DNA of 64,000 nucleotides from Bacillota bacterium (GCA_023390115.1 JAEWDM010000019.1:186001-250000), one strand, 5' to 3'. Shown: positions 42,754 to 51,762, numbered from the stretch's first letter. Translations and numbers: made by a program. Notes: generated by a model not told the origin, from the sequence alone.

Positions 42754-42808
42754 AGAAAAGACAAAAAAATGGAGGGCCTGCTGCGGACATTGACCGCAAA
42801 CAGGCTCA

Positions 42809-42864
42809 TGGCGGAGACGGTGAGATTCGAACTCACGTGCCCGTGAGGACAACCTGATTTCGAG
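42809..42864 (-). pseudogene. tRNA-Ser(CGA), 3' half
   Basis: The minus strand reads CTCGAAATCAGGTTGTCC..., the variable arm, the T arm (GTGAGTTCGAATCTCAC), then CGTCTCC G CCA. Its acceptor strand CGTCTCC pairs exactly with GGAGACG of the 5' half at 58633-58673, so both come from one gene split in the anticodon arm. The break coincides with the left attachment core of element B. Confidence 0.92.
42857..42864. repeat. left attachment core of element B
   Basis: ATTTCGAG, repeated in the same orientation at 58633-58640. The tRNA-Ser sequence stops matching exactly after this word on each side. Confidence 0.75.
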
Positions 42865-43118
42865 CGGTTACCTAGAACTGTAAATCGACGGAAAACAGAA
42901 GAATTTAATGGTAGATAAAGGCACTGCAAAGGCTCTGAAATTCAGGGTTTTTGCAGTGCTTTTCCTTACAGTTCAAGTAACCGTGCAGGTTTGCTAAAAA
43001 TACCCCATTTTGCCCCTTTTTTTGCACGTTGGAGAGATGTAGGAGAGATGTAAAACCCTGTTGTCATCAATGTTTGCTGCCTACTGCTGAAATTTTGGAG
43101 AGATATTGAGGCTAAAAA
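42865..43118. other. left end region of element B
   Basis: No gene. It contains AATGGTAGATA (about 42907), an inverted match of the right end, and two GGAGAGAT-type repeats (43029-43051 and 43093-43105) that recur at the right end. These are probable arm-type integrase sites. Confidence 0.6.
43029..43051. repeat. arm-type repeat, left end
   Basis: TTGGAGAGATGTAGGAGAGA also occurs, almost unchanged, at about 58525-58545 near the right end in the same orientation. Confidence 0.7.
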
Positions 43119-43664
43119 ATGAATTATGAGAAAATTTGTGCCGACATCAAAGCAACACGAAAAAAGTATTTGACCCAACAAGAAGCAGCTGAACTTTGCC
43201 ACCTGAGCAAAAAGACAATTTACAAGCTGGAACGCTCCGGGGTGCTCCGTTACGAGGAGAACGTTGACCAGCTGATTCACACCCATAAAATCAAAACCAC
43301 TGATGTTCTGATTATGCTGAGGAATCGATATTGCCAGCAAAGCAGCCGAAGTCAGTACATTAAAACCATGACAAGCTATTATAAGAAACTCCTGCGAAAA
43401 GAACCAGATACTCTGGAACTTTCGGATATCATACGTTTAACTGGATTTTCCAAATCAGGAGTGCTGAACTGGTTGCTTTGCGGTAAGTTAAAATCAATTC
43501 GCAGCGGGCGCTTCTACCTTGTACCCAAGAGATACTTGTTTGATTTTCTGTTATCACCATATTACCGCACAATTAAGAATAAATCCAGCAGACAAAAAGA
43601 GGATATGGCTGAAATTGAACGGTGTTACCATAGCACAGATCAGGCAGGTGATGGAGATGAATGA
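43119..43664 (+). CDS. helix-turn-helix (excisionase-like) regulator with two DNA-binding units
   Basis: 181 residues. The first HTH is TQQEAAELCHLSKKTIYKLE (about 15-35) with the start of a wing; the second is LSDIIRLTGFSKSGVLNWLL (about 107-126), followed by LKSIRSGRFYLVPKRYLFDF. Each resembles the excisionase HTH_17 fold, so the protein is a tandem of two. It overlaps the next gene, which has the same double plan. Likely a regulator of element B at its left end. Confidence 0.65.
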   Translation: MNYEKICADIKATRKKYLTQQEAAELCHLSKKTIYKLERSGVLRYEENVDQLIHTHKIKTTDVLIMLRNRYCQQSSRSQYIKTMTSYYKKLLRKEPDTLELSDIIRLTGFSKSGVLNWLLCGKLKSIRSGRFYLVPKRYLFDFLLSPYYRTIKNKSSRQKEDMAEIERCYHSTDQAGDGDE

Positions 43665-44232
43665 TTTTAAACATCTGCTCAAGCAATATCCAGAATATAT
43701 CACTAAGGAGCAATTTCGTATCATCGCCCATATCAGTAAAAAAACCGCATGGTTTCTGTTGACCTGTGGATTAATTCCATGCCAGCATAGCGGAAAGAAA
43801 ACCCGCTGCTATAAAATTAAGCTGACAGATGTAATTGATTATTTAGAGAGCCGCGAGAGGTGTCCGGCACTGTACAGTCCGTCCAACTATCCACTTTTCA
43901 AAGAAGTAACGACTGGCAGACGTCTTGCTGTTAATCCAGAGGAATACCCTCTGCTTCGAGAATACCTGCTCACTACCTTGGCAGATTATCCGGATGCTAT
44001 GTTCCCAGAAGATGTGGCAAGGTATACTGGCTTTCAATCTGCCAGCGTTCGTTCTTGGGCAAATAATGGCAAGCTGAAGTATATACCCTTTCCACCGATG
44101 ATTATTGTCCCCAAGGAGTATCTGCTGGATTTTCTTGCATCCAAGGATGGGCTAAATCGAAGAAGTCGAACGGTAGTTTTTAATGACCTTATCAATGGAT
44201 TTTTAGTTTGGAAACTGAAACATAGAAAGTGA
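43657..44232 (+). CDS. helix-turn-helix protein, paralogue of the upstream gene
   Basis: About 191 residues from ATG 43657, overlapping the upstream stop by eight bases. It has two HTH units: ITKEQFRIIAHISKKTAWFL (about 16-36) and FPEDVARYTGFQSASVRSWA (about 118-138), followed by KYIPFPPMIIVPKEYLLDFL, which mirrors the upstream protein. The two proteins probably arose by duplication and may act as a pair. Confidence 0.6.
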   Translation: MNDFKHLLKQYPEYITKEQFRIIAHISKKTAWFLLTCGLIPCQHSGKKTRCYKIKLTDVIDYLESRERCPALYSPSNYPLFKEVTTGRRLAVNPEEYPLLREYLLTTLADYPDAMFPEDVARYTGFQSASVRSWANNGKLKYIPFPPMIIVPKEYLLDFLASKDGLNRRSRTVVFNDLINGFLVWKLKHRK

Positions 44233-44235
44233 GGC

Positions 44236-44508
44236 ATGAATGTGAACATTTTAGAGGAATTTTATTTTGGAAATATTGACCCTAATACACAGAGTTTTGA
44301 CAGCAGTTCTAGTTATGGTCAAGCAATGCAGGTAATTGCTGACCGTGAGGAAAAGCTATCTTCATTACTGGAAGGGAAAGAAAAGCAGCTGTTTCTGGAT
44401 TTTTGTAATGCATGGTCTGAAATCAACGGAGCAACAGCAGTCAGCAAGTTTATTATCGGGTTTAAGCTGGGATCACAATTTACAGCAGAAGCATTAAAGG
44501 AGGATTGA
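44236..44508 (+). CDS. small DUF6809-like protein
   Basis: 90 residues, soluble: NILEEFYFGNIDPNTQSF, then LLEGKEKQLFLDFCNAWSEI and FIIGFKLGSQFTAEALKED. A clear paralogue of the gene at 44871; the shared end FI.GFKL.S.F marks the family. Function unknown, common in clostridial mobile elements. Confidence 0.65.
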   Translation: MNVNILEEFYFGNIDPNTQSFDSSSSYGQAMQVIADREEKLSSLLEGKEKQLFLDFCNAWSEINGATAVSKFIIGFKLGSQFTAEALKED

Positions 44509-44512
44509 GACA

Positions 44513-44854
44513 ATGACTTTTGATTACATAGAGCGTAATGGATTATTGTATCCGCATATCGTGATTGAAGATGCAGATCGGATTGAGGCATTGGGTAAAT
44601 ACGGTAAACTGAGATTGGAATATTTGCACAGCCAGAAGCCGCAGATGTATCGAGAATTGCTGATTACAGGAAAACTAGCTGAACATTGTGAGTACATAGA
44701 GACTTTGGCTTTCCAGCTTTCAGAGCAAATACATCATTTTTATATTTCGCAGTATTCTTTACCGGAAGATGATTTTTGGACACGGGCTTCCGCTTATTCA
44801 ACAGCACAGATGATAGCTGACGAAGTGGTTTGCCATAAGCTTATTTACGTTTGA
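44513..44854 (+). CDS. TnpV-like transposon protein
   Basis: 113 residues: FDYIERNGLLYPHIVIEDAD, GKYGKLRLEYLHSQKPQMYR, ELLITGKLAEH. This matches the TnpV proteins of clostridial transposons, which accompany mobile elements without a proven role. It is sandwiched between the two DUF6809-like paralogues in one transcription unit, with four bases to the gene before. Confidence 0.75.
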   Translation: MTFDYIERNGLLYPHIVIEDADRIEALGKYGKLRLEYLHSQKPQMYRELLITGKLAEHCEYIETLAFQLSEQIHHFYISQYSLPEDDFWTRASAYSTAQMIADEVVCHKLIYV

Positions 44855-44870
44855 TAAGGAGGTGTTGCAA

Positions 44871-45140
44871 ATGAAGAAAATACTTGAGCAGTTATATTAT
44901 GGAAATTTATACCCAAGTGAAAATATACATCCGTCGATAGATGGATACGCTGAGGCAAATCAGTTGGCTACACAAGCCTATGAGGAACTTGAAAACAAAC
45001 TGTGCCCGGAGATGAAGGCGTTGCTGGAGGATTTCATTTCTGAAAACATGCATCTGTGTTCTCTTGATGAAACCCAGGCGTTTATAGAAGGCTTTAAGCT
45101 GGCGAGCAAGTTGTTTGCGGAGATTTATTTACAAGGATAA
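44871..45140 (+). CDS. small DUF6809-like protein, second copy
   Basis: 89 residues from ATG 44871 after AAGGAGGTG. It starts MKKILEQLYYGNLYPSENIH and ends AFIEGFKLASKLFAEIYLQG, aligning along its length with the 44236 protein. Function unknown. The 194 bases to the next gene hold its promoter only. Confidence 0.65.
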   Translation: MKKILEQLYYGNLYPSENIHPSIDGYAEANQLATQAYEELENKLCPEMKALLEDFISENMHLCSLDETQAFIEGFKLASKLFAEIYLQG

Positions 45141-45334
45141 AATGTCTGACCAACCGAAATAGAGAAAGGGGCTCTCAGCATCGAAATGCTGGGAACTCCT
45201 TTTTCAATGGTATATATCCTCATGATTTCGTCTAAAATATAATTAGTATAAACAATAGCCGAAAACACATTGACTATGTAGAGTGTATCGGCTATAATGT
45301 AATAAATAACAATTTTAGACGAAGGGGTGATTTT

Positions 45335-46564
45335 ATGAATTATATACATAGAGCAATGGAGGATACATTTCTCCGTCTTTCCAAAGAATTTCCTGCTTTG
45401 CTGCTTACCGGTCCGAGGCAGGTCGGAAAAACTACCATGCTGCAAAAGTTGGCTGCAGAGGAGAATATAGGACGGGAGTATGTTACGCTGGATGATTTGA
45501 CAGAGCGCCAAATGGCAAAGAATGACCCAAAGATGTTCCTACAAATTCATAAGCCACCAGTGTTTATCGATGAAGTGCAGTATGCACCGGAACTGTTTTC
45601 CTATATAAAAATACATGTTGACCAAAACCATCGTGCCGGTGATTTTTGGCTGACAGGTTCACAGGTGTTCAAATTAATGGAGGGAATACAGGAATCTCTG
45701 GCTGGGCGCGTTTGCCTGCTCCATATGGCTCCTATGTCACAGGCTGAAATCTACGGTGCTGCTTCAGCACCTTTTGTGCTGGATTTGGAGCAGCTGTCAC
45801 AGAGGATAAAAGAGCGGACTCCTGTTGATACTCCTGCACTTTATGAACGTATTTTCAGAGGTGGGATGCCTGCTCTCATCAGCGGGCAGTACAGCGATTA
45901 CCGGGCAGTTTATTCCAGCTATATCAGCACCTATATTGACCGGGATGTAAAAGAGATATCTGGTGCCATTGATTCACTTAAATTTATGGACTTTATCACA
46001 TCAACCGCCGCCCTGTGTGGGCAGATGGTGAATTATAAGACTATCTCTGATGCTGCCAGTATTGACCAGGTTACCGCTAAAAACTGGCTTGGGATTTTGG
46101 AGAGGCTGGGAATTGTATTTTATCTCCACCCATATTCCAACAATATGCTCAAGCGTATGGTGACGAAACCAAAACTTTATTTCTACGACTGTGGCTTGGT
46201 TGCATACCTGACCAAATGGAGCGACAGCGACACGCTGATGAATGGTGCAATGAGCGGTGCAATTCTTGAAAATTTTGTGGTGTCCGAGATTGTCAAGAGT
46301 TATCAGAATTGCGGTCGAGAAGCTTTTATTTATTACTATCGTGACAAGGATACCAAGGAGATAGATATTCTGCTGGAAGACAGCGGTAAGCTGTACCCTA
46401 TGGAAATCAAGAAAACTGCTACGCCCCATAGCCAACTCACCCGAGTATTCGGGGTGATTGATAAGGCTTCTTTGGAGCGTGGCATAGGGGCAGTACTTTG
46501 CACAACGGATAGGCTGTCAGCGTTTGACAGCCAAAATTTAATAGTTCCCATTTGGGGGATATAA
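45335..46564 (+). CDS. AAA_14/DUF4143-type ATPase
   Basis: 409 residues. The AAA domain at the N-terminus has LLTGPRQVGKTTML (about 24-37) and the Walker B VFIDEVQYAPELF. The C-terminal DUF4143 domain (about 200-360) carries a nuclease-like FIYYYRDKDTKEIDILLEDS ending in MEIKKT, the D-x-n-ExK pattern of a PD-(D/E)xK fold. Such ATPases are frequent in defence islands and mobile DNA; their targets are unknown. Monocistronic, with a shared terminator after it. Confidence 0.85.
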   Translation: MNYIHRAMEDTFLRLSKEFPALLLTGPRQVGKTTMLQKLAAEENIGREYVTLDDLTERQMAKNDPKMFLQIHKPPVFIDEVQYAPELFSYIKIHVDQNHRAGDFWLTGSQVFKLMEGIQESLAGRVCLLHMAPMSQAEIYGAASAPFVLDLEQLSQRIKERTPVDTPALYERIFRGGMPALISGQYSDYRAVYSSYISTYIDRDVKEISGAIDSLKFMDFITSTAALCGQMVNYKTISDAASIDQVTAKNWLGILERLGIVFYLHPYSNNMLKRMVTKPKLYFYDCGLVAYLTKWSDSDTLMNGAMSGAILENFVVSEIVKSYQNCGREAFIYYYRDKDTKEIDILLEDSGKLYPMEIKKTATPHSQLTRVFGVIDKASLERGIGAVLCTTDRLSAFDSQNLIVPIWGI

Positions 46565-46565
46565 T

Positions 46566-46620
46566 AAAACAGTACATCCTAAGAGCTTCACGTATTATTC
46601 CACTTAGGATGTACTGTTTT
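46566..46620. terminator. bidirectional terminator
   Basis: AAAACAGTACATCCTAAG / CTTAGGATGTACTGTTTT, perfect 18-bp stem between two convergent genes, with T-rich ends both ways. Confidence 0.88.
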
Positions 46621-47624
46621 TATTCTTCTTCTATTGAAGTTGGAATATAAACATTCTTTAAAGGAAGCATAGCTTTATATTTAGAATCTAATGCTTCATA
46701 ATTTGCAAGTATTAAAACTATTAATTCATCTCCGTCAATTAGTCTTAAGTTAGATTTACTCTTGGCAAATGCAATGGCTTTGGCCGTGAAATTGCTTAAA
46801 GTAATAAATAAACCGTACTCTCCAGATTCAACATTGCCATATAGAGCCTGAACTTTATCAGGTGAAATATTCCCATCATTGCTTTTTACTTGAACTTTAA
46901 TAATTGGAGGTTCAATTCCCAAAGCATCTTTATGTGCAATAATGTCGATTCCACCATCGCTTCCTTGTGGTGATATACGGGTTTTATATCCAATAACATT
47001 TAATAAATGAGCAATAAACTGTTCGAAAGGAAAACCTTTTAACTCTTGAGATAAACGTTTCCGTATGAAGGTCGCCGTTTGCTCCTCTATATTTTCAGCA
47101 ACAACTGTAACAGTTATATCTTCATTGTCATCTTGTATTAATATATTGTTATTTAAAGCGGCTATGAATTCATCGGCATAGTTCTTAACTTGAAAAAATG
47201 ATTGTGCCGCTCCAATTTCATATAATGCGCCCTGGGTGAAAATAGTTCTTGGAATACATTTCAACCATTTTACGGCTCTGGTGTTTGGATATGCAGATGA
47301 GATATTAGGCTGATAAGCATATTCTCCAACTACTTGACCAATATGAACTTGTTTGTCAATTTTAGATGGATAAATGATATAATCACTAGTATTCATTTCA
47401 CAAACAAAGCGATACAACATTCCCGCACTGCCGGGAATAGCTCCGCTTTTAATATCTGGGTAACACTCAGCTACCTTTTGTTTATATGCCTCTCTATCTT
47501 TAGCAATAAAAGATAAATCTCCAATCTTATCCCATCCAATCGCAACTAAAGGCGTGTTTTTTGACAAAAACACCTTATCTACTTCACCATTTCTACCTGC
47601 GTGAATTCCCCATACTGTAGACAT
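46620..47624 (-). CDS. Mrr-like restriction endonuclease
   Basis: 334 residues. The N-terminal half (MSTVWGIHAGRNGEVDKVFL, LYRFVCEMNTSDYIIYPSKI) resembles the DNA-recognition domain of 'restriction system' proteins. The C-terminal Mrr-type nuclease domain has GSDGGIDIIAHKD with D227 and QVK at 245-247, the PD-(D/E)xK catalytic site in its QxK form. Mrr-like enzymes cut modified DNA. The start follows GGGGAGG. It is downstream of the HEPN-like gene and closes the defence cluster. Confidence 0.85.
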   Translation of the reverse strand: MSTVWGIHAGRNGEVDKVFLSKNTPLVAIGWDKIGDLSFIAKDREAYKQKVAECYPDIKSGAIPGSAGMLYRFVCEMNTSDYIIYPSKIDKQVHIGQVVGEYAYQPNISSAYPNTRAVKWLKCIPRTIFTQGALYEIGAAQSFFQVKNYADEFIAALNNNILIQDDNEDITVTVVAENIEEQTATFIRKRLSQELKGFPFEQFIAHLLNVIGYKTRISPQGSDGGIDIIAHKDALGIEPPIIKVQVKSNDGNISPDKVQALYGNVESGEYGLFITLSNFTAKAIAFAKSKSNLRLIDGDELIVLILANYEALDSKYKAMLPLKNVYIPTSIEEE

Positions 47625-47637
47625 AATAATCCTCCCC

Positions 47638-48129
47638 TTAAACCAATTTTTTTAAAACAGCAGTAAGAATATAGTAAGCATATTTATATACATCCATTGC
47701 CAACGCATTCGGTTCTATATCTCCATGCATAAGTGAGCATCGTAGTAAGTATAGAACATCTATAATTCCTCTGCTTACTTTTGTTGTATCTTCTATAAAT
47801 TTTATTCCACTGCAATCTATGAATGGATCTGTGTTCATTAGCACACTCTCTATTAGATAAGGAGATACTGAGCGGTATTTCTCAATACATCTTCTTTGAC
47901 AATCACTGTGTAAGGATGTGAATTGTGGATTAATGCTCAATTCGTCTATATCATAACGTTTCTGTGTGAAATCGAATATTATTTTCCCTGATTTTGTCCT
48001 CTTTATTTTTGTGTTAATATTTGTTCTTGTGCGTTCAATATATATTTGGTTATACCATATTTTTACTCCTGAGATTTTATTATTGGGATTTACTACTGCA
48101 TACAGTTCCTCCCAGCAATACCATTGCAT
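47638..48129 (-). CDS. HEPN-like protein in the restriction cluster
   Basis: 163 residues from ATG 48129 after AAGGTGA, overlapping the hsdS end by 50 bases. The C-terminal helical part has LLRCSLMHGDIEPNALAMD, where R130 and H135 form the R-x4-H motif of HEPN RNases, followed by YAYYILTAVLKKL. No known family name came to mind for the whole protein. HEPN proteins cut RNA in abortive defence. Position between HsdS and Mrr points the same way, but this is inference from one motif and context. Confidence 0.55.
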   Translation of the reverse strand: MQWYCWEELYAVVNPNNKISGVKIWYNQIYIERTRTNINTKIKRTKSGKIIFDFTQKRYDIDELSINPQFTSLHSDCQRRCIEKYRSVSPYLIESVLMNTDPFIDCSGIKFIEDTTKVSRGIIDVLYLLRCSLMHGDIEPNALAMDVYKYAYYILTAVLKKLV

Positions 48130-49546
48130 TATCTTCACCTTGTTCAATGGCAACCTCCACGGCAGTTTTGGCAAGTTCAAGCAGTTCTATGGATTTTTTG
48201 CGAAGAGCAAAAGATTCTTTTATTTTTTTGGCAATTTCAAGCTGAATATCTGTATCTACTGTTGGAATCGGCAGCGACAAGAATTCATCCTTGTTTATAG
48301 CTGTCAAGATAGTACCGGAACAGCGTTTTTTCATTAATGCTTGAATGGCGCTGGACTTAAATATAGTAAGCAGCGTTTCAGAATTTATTTTATCAGAACT
48401 TACAATATAAAAGCCTGTTGAACATACGGCACCGTCATATTCATCATAGATTAGCGCACAACTTCCAAGAGAACCTTCGATTGAAGAAACAATCACTTGC
48501 CCCTTTTTAACAAGGCGTCTTGCTCTTGTAGGCAAATCCTCACCTACCGCAATTTTCACATCAGATATTTCACCGTTTTTTCCGATGTTTGATAATTCGA
48601 TATACCGATACTCTACTTTGTCATCCGGCACAAAGTTGGTGTCATGTAAAATACAGGAGGATGCAACAGTCCCTTCCGCACTAATACGTGTCTCTATCTC
48701 CTCATACTTAGGCTGGTAATACTCGCTATCAAACCGTCCGCTTATCCCAAAAGAAGATTTAAATGATTTAATAGCTATTCCGCTAGTATTTAATGTATAG
48801 TTTTCAAAACCTAAGTTCGAAAGAAGTAAAGATTCGGCATTAAAATATAGTTGTTTAGATTTCTCTAATTTTTCATGAAATGAATTAACTATGTACTCAA
48901 CCATATTTTGAAATTGAGGGCTGAATATTGGTATTTTAAATTGTTCAATTTGTGACAAAAACACATGTTGCTGTACACTGCCCCTTGCTTCGCGCAGCAA
49001 ATAATTTTGGCCATATTTTGTACCAAGAAAAGCAAAAACAAAATATGGATTAAATCCTTTTTTCAATTCTATTTTTGCGATGTCTTGATTGGAGTTGATA
49101 GGATAAGGTAAAAAGTCATTTGCAAGAGCTACGTCACCTATGGTTCCTGACATGGAAAGCAATATTGTTTTTGGATAAACTTCTGACTTCCATAGTAACT
49201 TGTGGGATTTCTCAGAAATGAATACCATATTTGAAAAATCAACAGTTCCTGCTTTTAAATTGACACCTCTAATTAATGGTACCCCTTTTTCGATATATTC
49301 TACTTCATTATTAAGAGAGTAAGCACCAAAACTTCTTAAAGATTTCATCATTTGCTTAAGCGGTAAATGATGAATAGTGTTGATTATATTTTCTTCTTGT
49401 AGAAATGCCTTTGAAAAATAAAAACTATCTAATCTTAAGATATCATTTGCTGAAATTATATAAGAAAAAGATATTTCAGTTGCCTCTAGCCCATCCATTA
49501 AAGTCCTATACTTAGACTCATTAAAAGGTTCAACAGATGGGCTCAT
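48080..49546 (-). CDS. hsdS: HsdS-type specificity subunit
   Basis: 488 residues with two target-recognition domains (about 20-200 and 265-440) separated and followed by helical spacer segments, LEKSKQLYFNAESLLLSNLG and IAKKIKESFALRKKSIELLE. This is the usual two-half plan that recognises a bipartite DNA site. It overlaps the methyltransferase stop by four bases, so it is made with it. Methylates and cuts only as part of the complex with the upstream protein. Confidence 0.88.
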   Translation of the reverse strand: MSPSVEPFNESKYRTLMDGLEATEISFSYIISANDILRLDSFYFSKAFLQEENIINTIHHLPLKQMMKSLRSFGAYSLNNEVEYIEKGVPLIRGVNLKAGTVDFSNMVFISEKSHKLLWKSEVYPKTILLSMSGTIGDVALANDFLPYPINSNQDIAKIELKKGFNPYFVFAFLGTKYGQNYLLREARGSVQQHVFLSQIEQFKIPIFSPQFQNMVEYIVNSFHEKLEKSKQLYFNAESLLLSNLGFENYTLNTSGIAIKSFKSSFGISGRFDSEYYQPKYEEIETRISAEGTVASSCILHDTNFVPDDKVEYRYIELSNIGKNGEISDVKIAVGEDLPTRARRLVKKGQVIVSSIEGSLGSCALIYDEYDGAVCSTGFYIVSSDKINSETLLTIFKSSAIQALMKKRCSGTILTAINKDEFLSLPIPTVDTDIQLEIAKKIKESFALRKKSIELLELAKTAVEVAIEQGEDNAMVLLGGTVCSSKSQ

Positions 49547-51729
49547 TGAAAAAAACTTAAACCTTCTTTTTTTGCGAATTCAATAAATGCTTCTGCAATG
49601 CCATCTTTAGTGAGTCCATCATGGTTAAATAAATCATGTTTTACAATTAAATGACCATGTGTATCTAGTAAATTTTCTTTGAAGGTATTAACCCACTTGA
49701 CTAACCTAAAGTTTTCCTTTTCCGCATTAGGAAGTTCTTTATATGCTGATCCATTGATTGTTTTTGAATAAATGGAAGAATAATAAAGTGTAGCATCATC
49801 TTCAGATATAAATTTTTTTAAAAATTCGTCTTTGGTCAGCTTGGTTACAGTATGAGGTGTTACAGTATAATCATGGACCTCAGCATACTCTTGAGTAACA
49901 TAAATTTTATCACCGGAGTTATCTTTTCCGGGTTCTTGCATAGTGGCAAAGAAAATATTGTAATCATCTACTTTAGGGCACAACTCATCATCCCACTTCT
50001 GAACAAAAAGAACGCTGGTTTTTGTTCCGGTGTGGGGTTTAAATGTATTTCCGTGCAAGCCGACAACTGCTAGGATACGACAGCGCTCTGCAATAAAATC
50101 ACGAATAATTTTATCGCTAGAGTTATTAAATCGACCCTGGGGCAAAACAATCGCCATTCTTCCACCTGGCTTTAAAAAATTCAAGTTTCTCTCAATAAAC
50201 AGGATATCTCTCCCTACTTTGGTTTGCCATTTGCCTGCAGCGTTTTTACCCAATTCATATCGTGAAATAATCTGGTTTTCTTTAATATCCCCGGCAAAAG
50301 GCGGATTGGCCATGAGCAAATCAAAACTAAATTCCTTAAAATCCTTAGCTCCATGTGGGCGAAGAGCCTTTAATTTCTTAAAACCTTGGTTATAAGTATC
50401 ATTCCAAATCTCTTGTTTTGTTACTTCATCCCATCGAGAGTAGTCAAGAGTATTCAGATGTAACACGTTGGTTTGTCCGTCGCCGGCGATCAGATTAAGG
50501 GTTCTTGCCACTCTCACAGCTTTCTCATCAAAATCAATGGCAAACACTTTAGTTTGGACGTAGTTAATTTCGTCGTTGCTGCGTTCCTCTGCAGTAAAGT
50601 TGTCACCCGCAGGCAATCCCTTCCTTCTGCGAATTTCACGCCACACATGAAAGATTGAGTGTACAGTAAATCCAGCACTACCGGCGGCAGTGTCAATAAC
50701 GTATTCACTTTCTTTAGGATTCATCATTTTAACACACATATCAATGACGTATCGAGGGGTAAAATACTGACCTTTTTCCCCTTTGCTGGATTTACTCATC
50801 AAATATTCAAATGCATCATCTACCACGTCAAGATTAGAATTAAACAGTTTTACATTTTGTAGAGAAGCAACACAAACAGAAAGATGAGAAGGGGACAACA
50901 TAATTTTGCTGTCCAAGCTGAATACGCCATCCCATCTACGTTTTGCATCCTCAAACAACTCTGAAATTTTTTGTTTCAATTCATAATCTGTACATCCATT
51001 ATTACGAAAACGTAAATAGGCAGTCTTATCTCTTGCTGCCATAAGTTCGTCATATAGCTTTGCATATATTAGTTTAAAAACTTCTTCAAATACATCAACA
51101 CCGGCATTTGCTAAAACCTCATCTTCAATTTCAAGTATGAGATCTTTAAGGGATTTCTTTTCTTTTTGTAGTTTGTCACCCCTCTGCAAATCTTCGTATG
51201 TAAATTGCTCATTTACAATATCCGCGAGTTTTTGTGTTGCAGACGGAATATCTGTAATGTCTTCAAAATAATTAGGATCTTTTCGATTGTAGTAAGAAAT
51301 CTGTTCGCCATTTGTCCAAACACCAATTGGTGCACCTGTTGCGTTACAATAAGATTTTAACTGTTCTTTGCCATCTGTCAGCTTAGGTTTTTTTAACTCA
51401 ACAATGATAAATGGCACGGTTGGACGATCTTTATCGGTAATGGTTATGTCTGCACGTTTTACTTCACGACCAAAATGGATAGGTGTTTCAAGAAAAATTC
51501 TATCAGCAGGGTAGCCATATTTGTTCAATAGCTGATATAAAAATAATTGTCGTACCGCTTCTTCGGGCGTAAGTTTTATAGCTTTATTACGAATTATACA
51601 AGTTATATATGGTGTTTCTATACCTTTAACAATTTTCATAAAAATGCGGTTTTCAATTGCTTCTTTCTCTATATCATTAAACTGAGTATCATTATAATTG
51701 GAATTTTTAAAAACCTGGTTCAGTAGCAT
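49543..51729 (-). CDS. nuclease-methyltransferase fusion (HsdR_N plus HsdM)
   Basis: 728 residues. N-terminal about 1-175 is a type I R-subunit N-terminal nuclease domain: D94 in REVKRADITI and E111-L-K113 in FIIVELKKPK form the PD-(D/E)xK site. Residues about 195-320 are an HsdM N-terminal helical domain. The adenine-N6 methyltransferase domain has DTAAGSAGF (346-354, SAM site) and NPPF (475-478, catalytic). No helicase motor is present. Restriction and methylation are thus in one chain with a separate HsdS, as in some type IIG-like systems. The start follows GGAG. Confidence 0.85.
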   Translation of the reverse strand: MLLNQVFKNSNYNDTQFNDIEKEAIENRIFMKIVKGIETPYITCIIRNKAIKLTPEEAVRQLFLYQLLNKYGYPADRIFLETPIHFGREVKRADITITDKDRPTVPFIIVELKKPKLTDGKEQLKSYCNATGAPIGVWTNGEQISYYNRKDPNYFEDITDIPSATQKLADIVNEQFTYEDLQRGDKLQKEKKSLKDLILEIEDEVLANAGVDVFEEVFKLIYAKLYDELMAARDKTAYLRFRNNGCTDYELKQKISELFEDAKRRWDGVFSLDSKIMLSPSHLSVCVASLQNVKLFNSNLDVVDDAFEYLMSKSSKGEKGQYFTPRYVIDMCVKMMNPKESEYVIDTAAGSAGFTVHSIFHVWREIRRRKGLPAGDNFTAEERSNDEINYVQTKVFAIDFDEKAVRVARTLNLIAGDGQTNVLHLNTLDYSRWDEVTKQEIWNDTYNQGFKKLKALRPHGAKDFKEFSFDLLMANPPFAGDIKENQIISRYELGKNAAGKWQTKVGRDILFIERNLNFLKPGGRMAIVLPQGRFNNSSDKIIRDFIAERCRILAVVGLHGNTFKPHTGTKTSVLFVQKWDDELCPKVDDYNIFFATMQEPGKDNSGDKIYVTQEYAEVHDYTVTPHTVTKLTKDEFLKKFISEDDATLYYSSIYSKTINGSAYKELPNAEKENFRLVKWVNTFKENLLDTHGHLIVKHDLFNHDGLTKDGIAEAFIEFAKKEGLSFFQ

Positions 51730-51762
51730 AATTGCTTCTCCTCAATATTATTATCGTTATCT

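Larger units (their letters stand above)
27930..42856. mobile_element. element A: decayed composite integrative element
   Basis: GC-richer block between the SEC-C gene and the tRNA-Ser 3' half. It holds prophage replication remnants, a toxin-antitoxin pair, a truncated RIT element, ICE conjugation remnants (PrgI, VirB4, NlpC/P60) with an inserted resistance segment, and an integrase pseudogene next to the tRNA. The left limit is approximate because no attachment repeat could be found there. Confidence 0.7.

Noticed and set aside
43029..43105. CRISPR-like repeats at the left end of element B
   Set aside because: Only two or three short, unevenly spaced copies, recurring at the other element end; no spacers and no cas genes.
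49543..51729. A standard HsdM subunit with HsdR elsewhere in the operon
   Set aside because: The N-terminal 175 residues carry a PD-(D/E)xK site and no gene in the cluster has helicase motor motifs, so the fused reading was preferred.
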